Shown piece by piece: positions 26,101-34,181 of a stretch of DNA of 64,000 nucleotides. Numbering within the stretch: the stretch's first letter is position 1; every line of letters begins with the position of its first letter. The DNA is from Mycetocola zhujimingii (lineage in GTDB: Bacteria; Actinomycetota; Actinomycetes; Actinomycetales; Microbacteriaceae): positions 248,001-312,000 of the forward strand of contig NZ_CP026949.1 in assembly GCF_003065425.1 (NCBI RefSeq). Direction: 5' to 3'. The notes beneath the pieces were generated by a model. It had not been told where the DNA came from and searched no databases. It saw nothing but the letters and a program-made list of their open reading frames with translations. The translations under genes were made by a program, and so were the position numbers.

Positions 26101-26823
26101 ATGATGCTTCAGACTATGAAACCGAAAGTTCAGGTCGTGAGTCTCTGGCCAGCCGCCCCGGCGCGACCGCCTCTCACCCGCCGGTTGATGCGTTTGATCT
26201 CCAGTGCTGTCCTGGCCCCCTTGGGTATCGCCGCGCTCGGCGCGGCTCTCGTCGGCTGCGCGGAGGCTGTTCCCGAGGCCGTCGCCGACCCCCGCCCTGC
26301 TGTCGACGCCACGGCCGTGGTCAGTAAAGCTCTCGGTCAGGCCCAAAGTGCAGCGTACGAATCGCAGGTGGCCCTCCTCAGCGATGGATCTGTAACGCTC
26401 GAGGATTATGAAACGTCGGTTCAGAGTTACGTGGCGTGCATGACTGAACGGGGCTTTGTGGTTGATGGCCCCATGCTCAACCCGGCAGACAACCAGCTTT
26501 TCCTGATGCAGGCCCTCGACGGAGATATTTCGACGGGGGCATCCGCTCGGGCTGATACCGACTGCCGAAAGAAGCACGTCGATCTGGTGGAACACGCGTA
26601 CAGGACTCTGACTGAACCACGGATGGATTCGGCAGTTGCCGAAGAGACCCGCCGCTGTTTGGGCGACGCAGGCCTCGAGTACGCGGGGGACGAATCCAAC
26701 TTCGAGGACTTCGTCCCCGGTGGAGTCGAGGATGAGGAACGTTTGACGGCGGTCAGCTCGTGTGTCGACCAGGCGGTGAGGAAGATCTACCCGGATATTC
26801 CACTCGTCGCGTTGGGATTCTAG
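26101..26823 (+). CDS. Putative secreted lipoprotein of unknown function
   Basis: I do not recognise a named family. The 240-residue product has a basic N-terminus, a hydrophobic segment and a lipobox-like A-L-V-G-C (Cys about residue 52), followed by a polar mature domain. That domain has several cysteines, in 'YVACMTERGFVV', 'TDCRKKHVDLVE', 'RRCLGDAGLEY' and 'SSCVDQAV', resembling the small actinobacterial lipoproteins with paired cysteines. ATG 26101 follows GAGGTGGGAA; starts at 26071 or 26104 are possible. Confidence 0.65.
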   Translation: MMLQTMKPKVQVVSLWPAAPARPPLTRRLMRLISSAVLAPLGIAALGAALVGCAEAVPEAVADPRPAVDATAVVSKALGQAQSAAYESQVALLSDGSVTLEDYETSVQSYVACMTERGFVVDGPMLNPADNQLFLMQALDGDISTGASARADTDCRKKHVDLVEHAYRTLTEPRMDSAVAEETRRCLGDAGLEYAGDESNFEDFVPGGVEDEERLTAVSSCVDQAVRKIYPDIPLVALGF

Positions 26824-26850
26824 CCGTTCGAGCACACGGGAAAATGCGTC

Positions 26851-26882
26851 GGCCCCTGGCCGGTATTCCCCACCCGGGGCCT
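26851..26882. terminator. Weak GC hairpin between convergent genes
   Basis: GGCCCC and GGGGCC arms flank a 19-nt GC-rich segment with further partial pairing. It lies between the convergent lipoprotein and aldo-keto reductase genes. Support is weak. Confidence 0.35.
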
Positions 26883-26895
26883 TAGCCGATGTGGC

Positions 26896-27831
26896 CTACG
26901 GAACGATGTGGCCCGCCGCGCGGAACAACTCGTACCATTCGGCGCGGGTCAGCGGAATCTCAGAGCCGAGGGCAGCCCCGGTAACGCGCTCAGGGCTCGT
27001 CGTTCCGAGCACCACCTGCATCTGGGCCGGGTGACGGGTGATCCACGCCGTAGCAATCGCGATCGGTGGCACGTCGTACTGGGCGGCCAGTCGATCGATA
27101 GCGGCGTTCAGCTCCGCGTACTCGGGTGATCCAAGAAAGACCCCGGTGAAGAACCCGGCCTGGAACGGTGACCAGGCCTGGATCGTGATGTCGTTGAGGC
27201 GGCAGTAGTCGACGATCCCACCACCGTCGAGCGTGACCGACTGCTGCTCGCCGAGCATGTTCGCGGCGACGCCCTGCGTCACGATGGGCGCGTGGGTGAT
27301 TGACAGCTGCAGCTGGTTGGCCACGATCGGCTGCCGTACATACCGCTTCAGCAGGTCGATCTGCCGCGGGGTGTGGTTCGAGACGCCGAATGCCTTGACC
27401 TTGCCTGCGCTTTCAAGTTCGTCGAAGGCGCGGGCGACTTCTTCCGGTTCGACGAGGGCATCGGGACGGTGAAGGAGCAGGATGTCGATCCGGTCCGTTT
27501 GCAGTGCCTCGAGCGATCCGTTGACCGACTCGATGATGTGCTCGTAGGAGAAATCGAAGTACGGGCCCTCCCGCACGATCCCGGCCTTCGTCTGGATGGT
27601 GATGGCGTCACGTTCCGACGCGCTCAGCTTCATCGCCTCAGCGAATCGGCGCTCGCATCCGTGCAGATCGTTTCCGTAGACATCCGCATGGTCAAAGAAG
27701 TCGATGCCGGCATCCCGGGCGGTGTGCACGAGCTCCCGGACCTCATCGTCCGTCTTGTCGGGAATGCGCATGAGTCCGAGGACGACGTTGGGGGCGACGA
27801 TTTCGGTGTTCGGCAGGGTGAAGGTCTTCAC
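26896..27831 (-). CDS. Aldo/keto reductase
   Basis: The 311-residue protein is a complete AKR with the catalytic tetrad visible: Asp and Tyr in FDHADVYGN (about residues 46-54), Lys in TIQTKAG and His in LLLHRPD. It resembles the YdhF-like oxidoreductases, which reduce aldehydes or ketones with NADPH in the cytoplasm. AAAGGAATCACC precedes ATG 27831. It is a single gene with no obvious partner; the substrate is unknown. Confidence 0.9.
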   Translation of the reverse strand: MKTFTLPNTEIVAPNVVLGLMRIPDKTDDEVRELVHTARDAGIDFFDHADVYGNDLHGCERRFAEAMKLSASERDAITIQTKAGIVREGPYFDFSYEHIIESVNGSLEALQTDRIDILLLHRPDALVEPEEVARAFDELESAGKVKAFGVSNHTPRQIDLLKRYVRQPIVANQLQLSITHAPIVTQGVAANMLGEQQSVTLDGGGIVDYCRLNDITIQAWSPFQAGFFTGVFLGSPEYAELNAAIDRLAAQYDVPPIAIATAWITRHPAQMQVVLGTTSPERVTGAALGSEIPLTRAEWYELFRAAGHIVP

Positions 27832-27895
27832 GGTGATTCCTTTCGCTGGCGCGGCAACTCCGACGGTGACGCATGCCTACCTAACCACTCACCGG

Positions 27896-28062
27896 TGCGC
27901 AGAGTCCACCACGTGGACGATGTGGAAGAGGCGCTCGCGCATGCCGAGCGGCTGGGTGGCACTCGAGTGCTCGGGCCAGCGCAGAATCCCAGCGGCGCGC
28001 TCGCGGTCGGCCACTTCGCCGATCCGGAGGGCAATCTGATGGGTGTTGCCGGCCCGAGGTAG
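27896..28062 (+). pseudogene. Remnant of a VOC (glyoxalase/bleomycin-resistance) family gene
   Basis: The forward frame here encodes about 54 residues with the C-terminal half of a VOC protein: VDDVEEALAHAERLGG, GPAQNPSGALAVGHFADPEGN and a closing GVAGPR before TAG. The N-terminal half and any start are missing; the 5' side runs directly into the aldo-keto reductase promoter. It is most simply a deletion remnant. Confidence 0.65.
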
Positions 28063-28133
28063 GTCCTCGGTACAGCGGCCCGGGTGAGATGAACAGCCTG
28101 AACGGCGTACAACAAATGGTGTGCGACTAGCGC

Positions 28134-28160
28134 ATAGTGTGTGACGCACACTATAGTGTG
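28134..28160. promoter_or_regulatory. PadR operator candidate: ATAGTGTG-5-CACACTAT plus an extra half-site
   Basis: A perfect 8-bp inverted repeat with a 5-nt spacer (28134-28154) is followed by a further TAGTGTG (28154-28160), 3 bp before the PadR start. There is no other ribosome site, so the gene may be leaderless or weakly translated. This is likely the autoregulatory site of PadR. Confidence 0.6.
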
Positions 28161-28163
28161 AGC

Positions 28164-28502
28164 ATGGACGACGACCTCTTGAGTGGACACCTGCAGGAAC
28201 TGCGGCGGGGCACGATCGTGGTGGCGTGCCTGTCCGTGCTGAAGCGCCCCGGATACGGCTACGGCCTCCTCGAAGCTCTCGAGCAGGCCGGGTTTGCCGT
28301 CGAGGCCAACACCCTGTACCCGCTCTTGCGCCGACTCGAAAAACAGGGGCTGCTGACCAGCTCCTGGGACACAGACGAGGCGAGGCCCCGCAAGTTTTAC
28401 ACCACCAGTGAGAAGGGCAGCGAACTGCTCGACCTGCTCCTCGCGGAGTGGGATGACCTCCACTCCTCCATTCACCAGCTCAACGAAGAAGGACGATCAT
28501 GA
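28164..28502 (+). CDS. PadR family transcriptional regulator
   Basis: The 112-residue protein is a minimal PadR winged helix: 'GTIVVACLSVLKRPGYGYGLLEALEQ', then 'NTLYPLLRRLEKQGLLTS' and the wing 'RPRKFYTTSEKG'. ATG 28164 sits right after the palindromic operator. The stop overlaps the next ATG by 4 bp, the usual PadR plus HAAS-domain membrane protein pair. It probably represses its own operon and responds to envelope or drug-like signals. Confidence 0.92.
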   Translation: MDDDLLSGHLQELRRGTIVVACLSVLKRPGYGYGLLEALEQAGFAVEANTLYPLLRRLEKQGLLTSSWDTDEARPRKFYTTSEKGSELLDLLLAEWDDLHSSIHQLNEEGRS

Positions 28503-29470
28503 CGACTCTCACCGACCGCTACGTCTTCGCCGCCCTCAAGTCCATCCCCGAAGAGAACCGCGACGATATCGATCGCGAACTGCGTGGATCAATTACGGAT
28601 GCCATCGAAGCGCGTATTGACAGTGGCCAGGCGCCCGCCGAAGCGGAGAGCACTGTGCTCACCGAGTTCGGTGACCCTCGTCAGCTGGCCGCGCGCTACG
28701 CCGAGCAGCCGCTGTACCTGGTCGGGCCGGACCTCTACCTCTCCTGGTTGCGCGTTCTGAAACTTCTCCTCTGGATCGTGGGTGCAACATCCTTCGTTGG
28801 TGTGCTTGTCATCCGGATGGCCATCGAGCCGCAAGATCCGATCATCGCCTTCAGTGCCGCTCTCAGTGCGTGTATCGGTGCGCTGATTCAGGTGGCGTTC
28901 TGGGTGACCCTCGTGTTCGCAATTCTGCAACGCACAGGAGTCCGACGCAGCTCGCTCGGGCTCAAGACGTGGGCTCCTGAGATGCTTCCGCCGATCGAGC
29001 GCCACAAACAGGTCTCGCTCGCTGACACGATCGCGACGGTGATTCTCCTTGCCTTCTCCATCGGTCTACTGCTCTGGCAGCGGGTGGGCTCGCTGCTGTA
29101 TCTGGAGGGAAAACCGGTTCTGGTTCTGCAGGAGCACCTGTGGAATTTCTGGCTGCCATACCTGATCGCTGTGCTGGTTCTCGAGGCCGTCTTCGCCGTG
29201 GTGCTCTTCGCGGTTGGGCGCTGGACGCTCCCGCTCGCTGCCGTGAACCTCGGAGTCGCCGTGTTGTTCGTGATTCCCGCACTCTGGTTGCTCGCGACTG
29301 ACCAGGTCTTCGACTGGTCGTTCCTGTCGAGCGTCGACTGGGATGTTGCCACCGCGCGGTGGATCGCGGGCATCACCGCCGCGGCAGTTGTGGTGCTCGG
29401 GCTGTGGGATATCGCGAGTGGTTTCCTGAAGGCGTCGAGAAGTGACGCGCAGGTCGTCTCGACTCGGTAA
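28499..29470 (+). CDS. HAAS/DUF1700-like membrane protein paired with PadR
   Basis: The 323-residue protein has a cytoplasmic N-terminal helical domain (about residues 1-75, with 'IPEENRDDIDRELRGSI' and 'EFGDPRQLAARY') of the HAAS signalling type. Some six to seven hydrophobic segments follow. These proteins usually sit next to PadR and are thought to bind or sequester signalling partners at the membrane; the role is not established. It overlaps padR by 4 bp. Confidence 0.82.
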   Translation: MTTLTDRYVFAALKSIPEENRDDIDRELRGSITDAIEARIDSGQAPAEAESTVLTEFGDPRQLAARYAEQPLYLVGPDLYLSWLRVLKLLLWIVGATSFVGVLVIRMAIEPQDPIIAFSAALSACIGALIQVAFWVTLVFAILQRTGVRRSSLGLKTWAPEMLPPIERHKQVSLADTIATVILLAFSIGLLLWQRVGSLLYLEGKPVLVLQEHLWNFWLPYLIAVLVLEAVFAVVLFAVGRWTLPLAAVNLGVAVLFVIPALWLLATDQVFDWSFLSSVDWDVATARWIAGITAAAVVVLGLWDIASGFLKASRSDAQVVSTR

Positions 29471-29540
29471 GGGCGTGCTCGGCGGGGTGTGACTCTCGGC
29501 AAAGGCACGGTGTTCTTCTGCACCCACCTCCGCGACGCCG

Positions 29541-29747
29541 ATGTCAGTGGTTGGGTGTGTACTGGAGTCATGAACATCCCGGTCAGCAGCCCGATCCGTC
29601 ACCGTTCTGGTGCGGCATTCGGATGCCTGCAGCGGCCCGGGCGGGATGCCGTTGGCGCGGCAGGTCAATGTCAGTGGTTGGGTGTGTACTGAAGTCATGA
29701 ACATCCCGGTCAGCAGTCCGATCCGCCATCGTTTCGGTGGAGCGTAT
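29541..29747 (+). repeat. Direct repeat leader upstream of the HNH nuclease gene
   Basis: Two copies of an approximately 80-bp unit start at 29541 and 29668, 127 bp apart. Each opens with ATGTCAGTGGTTGGGTGTGT, continues with ACTGRAGTC, then an ATG and a shared MNIPVSSPIRHR coding stretch before diverging. Within the first 64 bases the copies differ at only a few positions. Confidence 0.85.
29570..29692 (+). CDS. Putative 40-residue leader peptide, copy 1
   Basis: ATG 29570 opens a frame starting MNIPVSSPIRHR that ends at TGA 29692. There is no ribosome site, so translation would be leaderless or coupled. It is paralogous to the frame at 29697; its coding status is uncertain. Confidence 0.3.
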   Translation: MNIPVSSPIRHRSGAAFGCLQRPGRDAVGAAGQCQWLGVY

Positions 29748-29816
29748 TCGGGTGTGGCCGTGCCTTGTGTCCTTGACTCGGATGGCTCGACTGGTGGGGG
29801 TGTGCGGGTGCTATGA
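29697..29816 (+). CDS. Putative 39-residue leader peptide, copy 2, overlapping the HNH gene start
   Basis: ATG 29697 opens a frame starting MNIPVSSPIRHRFGG and ends at TGA 29814-29816, overlapping the HNH gene ATG 29813 by the coupling arrangement ATGA. That overlap and the repeat of its N-terminus in copy 1 are the main support. Function is unknown. Confidence 0.4.
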   Translation: MNIPVSSPIRHRFGGAYSGVAVPCVLDSDGSTGGGVRVL

Positions 29817-31336
29817 GTCTCGCGGTGAGTGACTTTCCGCCGGCATCGGTGCCGGAGGGTGAGAGTGCGCTCACCGGGTTGCTCACACACCTGGGCCAGG
29901 TCGTCGATGTTCTCGACCTGGATCATCTCGACCGGTTGACCGGCGAAGAGGTGTTGACGCAGCTGGGTCAGGTTGCCGGGGTGGTGCGAGCCGGTGAGGC
30001 GGTGCTCGCGGCGTTGAGTGCGGAGGTCGCTGGCCGGTCCGACCCCGCCCGCGGTAACGAGGGGTTGGCGGTGAAGCATAACTACCAGCGTCCGTCGCAT
30101 CTGATTGAGGTGATTACCGGGGTGTCGTCCGCGGCAGCGTCCCGGTTGATCCGGGTCGGTCAGCGGACCTGTCGCCGCGTCAGCGATGCCGGGTTCCCGT
30201 TGCCGCCGTTGTTCCCGGTGGTGGGGGAGGCGTTCCGGCGGGGTTTGATCGGGGTGGAAACAGCCGAGGCGATCACCCGTGAACTGTCGTTGGCTGCACC
30301 CCGCGCAGAAGTCGAGCACCTGACTATCGCGGAGCGCACTTTGGTCACTGAGGCGGTCGGTGCGGGCTGGCGCGACGGGTTGCCCATGTCGGCCGATCTG
30401 GTGGGTATTCAAGCCAGGCAGTGGCGGGACCGGTTGGATGAAGACGGGATTGAACCCAATACCGACAAAGCGTTCCAGAAACGCGATTTCTGGATCGCTC
30501 GTGCGGCGAAGGACGGGTTGGTGAAGTTCGGTGGCCAGGTCACCGTTGACGTCGGCGCGAAACTCCACGCCCTGTTGGATGCGGTACTGAGTCCGAAGAC
30601 CGCGGACCGATACGAGACAACCGACCCCGCCGGGGCAGACGGTGCGCCGAATGCCACACCGGGCGAGGCGCACGACCAGGCGCAGGATCAGACGCAGGAT
30701 CAGACGCAGGATCAGACGCACGACCAGACGCACGACCAGAGGCAGGACCAGACGCAGGATCAGGCGCCGGATGAGCCGATCCGGGCCCGCCGGACCGCCG
30801 GGCAACAGCGTGCGGACGTGTTCGCGGCCATGATCGACGCCCTCGCCCGCTCCGCCGACGCACCCAGTGTCACCGGCGCGGCACCCACTGTCGTGGTCAC
30901 CGTCAACGCGGAGGTCATCGACTCGAAGACCGGCACCGGGCAGATCGTGGGAGTGAACAGCCCGGTGGCGGCGTCAACGATCACCCAGATTCTCTGTGAT
31001 GCCAGCATCATCCCGGTATTTATCGACCCTGACGGCACCGTCGTTGCCCTTGGTAACGACCAACGCGGGTTCAACCGGTCGCAGCGGATGGGAATGATCG
31101 CCCGTGACGGTCCGACTTGTGGGATGCCGGACTGTCAGATCCCGGCGACCGGGTGCGAAGCGCACCACGTCATTCCCCACTCCGAAGGCGGCCCCACTCA
31201 CATTGATAATGGTGTGTTGTTCTGTTGGTTCCACCACCGGATGGTCGACACCGGGGTGTTCACCGTCACCATGGTGAACGGCAAACCCAAGGTCGCTATC
31301 GCCGAGTGGATCCGCCGCAAACCATACTTCCGCTGA
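29813..31336 (+). CDS. DUF222 domain HNH endonuclease (13E12-repeat family)
   Basis: The 507-residue protein has the DUF222 domain (about residues 30-270) and a C-terminal HNH nuclease domain: CGMPDCQIPATGCEAHHVIPH, then HIDNGVLFCWFHHRMVD. Between them lies a low-complexity linker of eight four-residue units (mostly QDQT/HDQT). Such genes are multicopy in many actinobacteria and behave like selfish or repeat elements; the cellular target is unknown. The start overlaps a small upstream reading frame (ATGA) in a duplicated leader. Confidence 0.9.
   Translation: MSLAVSDFPPASVPEGESALTGLLTHLGQVVDVLDLDHLDRLTGEEVLTQLGQVAGVVRAGEAVLAALSAEVAGRSDPARGNEGLAVKHNYQRPSHLIEVITGVSSAAASRLIRVGQRTCRRVSDAGFPLPPLFPVVGEAFRRGLIGVETAEAITRELSLAAPRAEVEHLTIAERTLVTEAVGAGWRDGLPMSADLVGIQARQWRDRLDEDGIEPNTDKAFQKRDFWIARAAKDGLVKFGGQVTVDVGAKLHALLDAVLSPKTADRYETTDPAGADGAPNATPGEAHDQAQDQTQDQTQDQTHDQTHDQRQDQTQDQAPDEPIRARRTAGQQRADVFAAMIDALARSADAPSVTGAAPTVVVTVNAEVIDSKTGTGQIVGVNSPVAASTITQILCDASIIPVFIDPDGTVVALGNDQRGFNRSQRMGMIARDGPTCGMPDCQIPATGCEAHHVIPHSEGGPTHIDNGVLFCWFHHRMVDTGVFTVTMVNGKPKVAIAEWIRRKPYFR
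30671..30766 (+). repeat. Eight 12-bp tandem repeats coding for a QDQT linker
   Basis: Units of the form CAGGATCAGACG or CACGACCAGACG run in frame eight times inside the HNH gene and encode HDQA/QDQT/HDQT/HDQR. Copy-number changes would keep the frame and alter only linker length. Confidence 0.9.
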
Positions 31337-31365
31337 AGACCACAACTTCGGCTCCAGACAGCACA

Positions 31366-31403
31366 GCACCCGGCACGTGCGCATGAACGCTCGTGCCGGG
31401 TGC
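31366..31403 (+). terminator. Hairpin terminator after the HNH gene
   Basis: GCACCCGGCACG and CGTGCCGGGTGC form a perfect 12-bp stem around a 14-nt loop, 29 bp after the HNH stop. Confidence 0.75.
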
Positions 31404-31600
31404 CGGGTAACGGAACCCCAGCGAACTCAGCACTGGTTGAAGGGTGTCAACGGCTACCTCCGGCCTTCGTCCTGTCGGGAGCCGTCGAGATGCTGCCAGG
31501 AAAAACCATTAGCGCTCGATTTGGTGCGCACCTAGTATGGGTGTGTAGCTGATTCCCCCGGACCCTGGGACGTGCAAACGGACGATTTCAGGAGATTTCT

Positions 31601-31987
31601 ATGGGTACTCTTACCTACGACGGCGGCACCCCTATCGAGTTTGACGACCGCACGCTTGCGCATCTTCAAGTGGTGATCGGTGCCAAATTACGGCGAGGCG
31701 AGTCCTGCTACTTCACCTGGCCAGCCCCGGAGGGTGGACGAACGACCATCTGGATGCACCCCACTCTTTCCTTGCGATATGACTACACCGCCAATGAAAT
31801 GCCGGCGCTGAATCGAGCATGGATTGAGCGGCTGACTCAGTCGTCGTTTGGTCCGGGAGGGCTTGTTCTTCTGGCTGAGCCCGAAACGGTCGACGAACCA
31901 GGGCACCAGAAAGCACCCGAGGGCGAACACAAGGCCCCTGAGCGCGAACACGACGTTCGCGTCAGAGTCCCAGTGGCTAGTCGCTAG
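31601..31987 (+). CDS. Small conserved protein of the Microbacteriaceae 'GTLTYDGG' family
   Basis: The 128-residue protein begins MGTLTYDGGTPIEFDDR, followed by a 'LRRGESCYFTWPAPEGGRTTIWMHP' stretch and 'NRAWIERLTQSSFGPGGL'. Proteins like this are common in Microbacteriaceae and are often wrongly labelled as DNA ligases; no enzymatic motif is visible. The last ~30 residues are charged and repetitive (KAPEGEHKAPEREHD), probably disordered. GGAGATTTCT precedes ATG 31601. Function is unknown. Confidence 0.8.
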   Translation: MGTLTYDGGTPIEFDDRTLAHLQVVIGAKLRRGESCYFTWPAPEGGRTTIWMHPTLSLRYDYTANEMPALNRAWIERLTQSSFGPGGLVLLAEPETVDEPGHQKAPEGEHKAPEREHDVRVRVPVASR

Positions 31988-32024
31988 CGCGATTCGGGCA
32001 AGGTCGGCGACGACCCCAGAGAGT

Positions 32025-32717
32025 TCAGGTCGTGATGCGCTGGGCCCGCTCGAGGTTGCGGATGAGTTCGTCGCGACTCTGTCCGTCGACGTGATGGCGC
32101 CACATCGGTGTGCCGGGCGCACTGCGCCACGATTCGCTCAGCGGGCTGTTATCGACGGCGTCGAACCCGAGATCGTCGTAGAAGCGAGTCACCAGCTCGA
32201 CAGCATCCGGGTAGTTGCTCGAGACCACCAGCGCCTTGCGGTCGGGTGCACCGGCTGGCCTCGCCAGCCGGAGTAACGCAGGCAGCGCATCGCTTGGAAC
32301 GCGGATCAGGTGGCGCTCGTGAAACTGGACGTGCGTGAACGCCTTCGTGACCTTGGATTCGGGCAGTTGTTCCTGCCGTAGTTCGTGAATCGTCTTCCGT
32401 CCGGAATCCACCTCGGGAAAGTTACCGTCGCGCCAGGGCATGTAGTTGTTGTTGTCGATCACGACCTTTCCCGCGAGTTCCGCGACCGGCAGCGCGTCGC
32501 TCGGCGTGTACCGGAAGGCGGCCACCGCGAAGTCCGCGGCGGCGGCAGCGTCCGCAGCGGACGCGGCACGCGCCATCGGACCCAGCGCTCGGACGAGGCC
32601 CCTCAGCGTCTCCGGCCCACGGGAGTTGGCGATGACGACGTCATAACCCGCCGCAATCGCCGCGCGAGCGAGCGTACTTCCCGCCTGGCCGGCGCCGAGA
32701 ATTCCGATTGTGGTCAT
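32025..32717 (-). CDS. NADPH-dependent F420 reductase-like oxidoreductase
   Basis: The 230-residue protein starts with a Rossmann motif (IGILGAGQAGSTLARAA) and has the fold of F420H2:NADP oxidoreductase-like proteins. The NADP-type 'IANSRGPETL' follows the second strand. 'VIDNNNYMPWRDG' and 'TKAFTHVQFH' are typical of this group of uncharacterised dinucleotide-binding proteins. AGGGAGAG lies upstream of ATG 32717. Many members do not use F420, so the reaction is open. It is a single gene. Confidence 0.8.
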   Translation of the reverse strand: MTTIGILGAGQAGSTLARAAIAAGYDVVIANSRGPETLRGLVRALGPMARAASAADAAAAADFAVAAFRYTPSDALPVAELAGKVVIDNNNYMPWRDGNFPEVDSGRKTIHELRQEQLPESKVTKAFTHVQFHERHLIRVPSDALPALLRLARPAGAPDRKALVVSSNYPDAVELVTRFYDDLGFDAVDNSPLSESWRSAPGTPMWRHHVDGQSRDELIRNLERAQRITT

Positions 32718-32871
32718 GAACGGCTCTCCCTGTGTTGTCGTCGTGAAGCTTTCTGCGGCTCACGACGTCAGCCTAGGTCGCTTCAACGAAAACACTCGGG
32801 GCCCTGTTGTACCCCCGGCTTTGCGGGGACTCGTTCGCGAAAAACCACGAAGCGCGATACCAGTCGTGCCT

Positions 32872-33831
32872 CTAGCCGAGCAGCTCGTTTCGCCGCTCGT
32901 CGGTGATGAATGCCGAGTTGATCGCATTCGTCGCGAGCGTGTCGAGGTCTGAGGCCGACAGGCCGAGCGCCGCTTCAATCTCGCGATGGTTGTCATCGAT
33001 GTAACCGCCGAAGTACGCGGGATCGTCGGAGTGAATTGAGACGTTGAGGCCGGCATCCAGCATCCGCTTCAACGGGTGGCCAGCAAGATCCGCCACCGCG
33101 CGCAACCGCACGTTCGAGAACGGGCAGATAGTGAGGGGCGTCTGATCTCTGCGCAGACGCTCGACCAGCTCCGGGTCTTCCAGCGAACGGATGCCGTGAT
33201 CGATGCGTTCGGCCCGCAACACGTCGAGTGCCTGACTGACGTATTCAGCCGGGCCCTCTTCGCCGGCGTGGGCCACAGTGCGGAGGCCCAGTTCGCGGGC
33301 GCGCTCGAAGACCTCGGCGAAGAGGTGCGGCGGATAACCGACCTCCGCCGAATCGAGCCCGACACCGAGCAGATCGCCCGCGCGGTGTGCTGCTGATTCA
33401 AGCGTTGCTGCTGCCTCGGCGACCGGACGATCGCGAAGGAAGCACAGGATGAGTCCGGCTGTCACCTCGAGATCGTCGCGCGCTGCCGCGATGCCGTCGA
33501 GCAGCCCATCGATGACGTCGTCGACGGGCACGCCTCGGAGGGTGTGCGTCTGTGGGTCGAAGAAAATCTCGGCGTGTGCGACACCGGCCGCAGCTGCCCG
33601 ACGGAGGTACGCCACCATCAGGTCACGGAAATCCTCGCGAGTGCGCAGGACCGCGCAGCACTCGTAGTAAAGGTCGAGGAACGAGGGGAGGTCATCGAAC
33701 TCCATCAGTTCGCGCAGGGCGTCGACACTGGCGTAGGGGAGCGCGATGTTATTTCTGGTCGCGAGGTCGAACACCATTTCTGGTTCGAGGGTGCCTTCGA
33801 TGTGGACGTGAAGTTCGACGAGCGGTTTCAT
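32872..33831 (-). CDS. Adenosine/adenine deaminase family protein
   Basis: The 319-residue protein has the metal-binding H-x-H near the start (ELHVHIEGTLEPE), the HAGEE strand, the ERIDHG strand and the 'SIHSDDP' strand with paired Asp. The GTLEPE variant and 'FDDLPSFLDLYYECCAVL' resemble the adenine aminohydrolase branch more than classical adenosine deaminase, so it may make hypoxanthine from adenine. The gene lies 8 bp after a truncated ADP-ribosylglycohydrolase gene, suggesting both once formed a purine/ADP-ribose salvage pair. Substrate preference is inference. Confidence 0.87.
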   Translation of the reverse strand: MKPLVELHVHIEGTLEPEMVFDLATRNNIALPYASVDALRELMEFDDLPSFLDLYYECCAVLRTREDFRDLMVAYLRRAAAAGVAHAEIFFDPQTHTLRGVPVDDVIDGLLDGIAAARDDLEVTAGLILCFLRDRPVAEAAATLESAAHRAGDLLGVGLDSAEVGYPPHLFAEVFERARELGLRTVAHAGEEGPAEYVSQALDVLRAERIDHGIRSLEDPELVERLRRDQTPLTICPFSNVRLRAVADLAGHPLKRMLDAGLNVSIHSDDPAYFGGYIDDNHREIEAALGLSASDLDTLATNAINSAFITDERRNELLG

Positions 33832-33839
33832 GTGTTGCC

Positions 33840-34181
33840 TTATTCGGTGGAGCTCTGCCTCAGGGCGGCGAGACGGGTAGCGATGTCGGCGAACGGATGC
33901 CCGTTCACCCTGTCGAGTGTGGTGACGAGGTCCGTGTCGATGGACGAGAACCCTCCAACCGCTCCCGCCAGACCAACGGCCATAGCCCCGATCGTGTGGG
34001 TATCGTCACCGAGGTTTGCGGCGAGGAGCGCGCAGCGGTGCGGATCAGCCCTGGACCTGACAGCGAGGGCGATCGCGGCTGGCACGGACTGTGTGGATTC
34101 CGTACCACCGCCGACAATATTGTAGAGGTTTTCGAGAAACGCATCGTCGTCGATGCCCACGTCGGCGACGCTCCGACGCGT
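33840..34181 (-). pseudogene. 5'-truncated ADP-ribosylglycohydrolase
   Basis: About 106 to 114 residues match only the C-terminal third of ADP-ribosylglycohydrolases: NIVGGGTESTQSVPAAIALA and then AANLGDDTHTIGAMAVGLAGA, which holds the conserved metal-binding G-D-D-T-D-T-like segment (here GDDTHT). The N-terminal catalytic Asp/Glu region is missing, and the frame meets a stop at 34182-34184, which is the stop of the gene upstream. It is most likely a deletion remnant. Confidence 0.75.

Noticed and set aside
30671-30766. CRISPR-like repetition
   Set aside because: The units are contiguous 12-mers in a coding frame with no spacers.
29066-30805. A 579-codon minus-strand frame with repetitive 'RLVVRLILRLILR' residues
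   Set aside because: It is the antisense reading of the QDQT repeat and DUF222 gene; the repeat explains the low-complexity translation.
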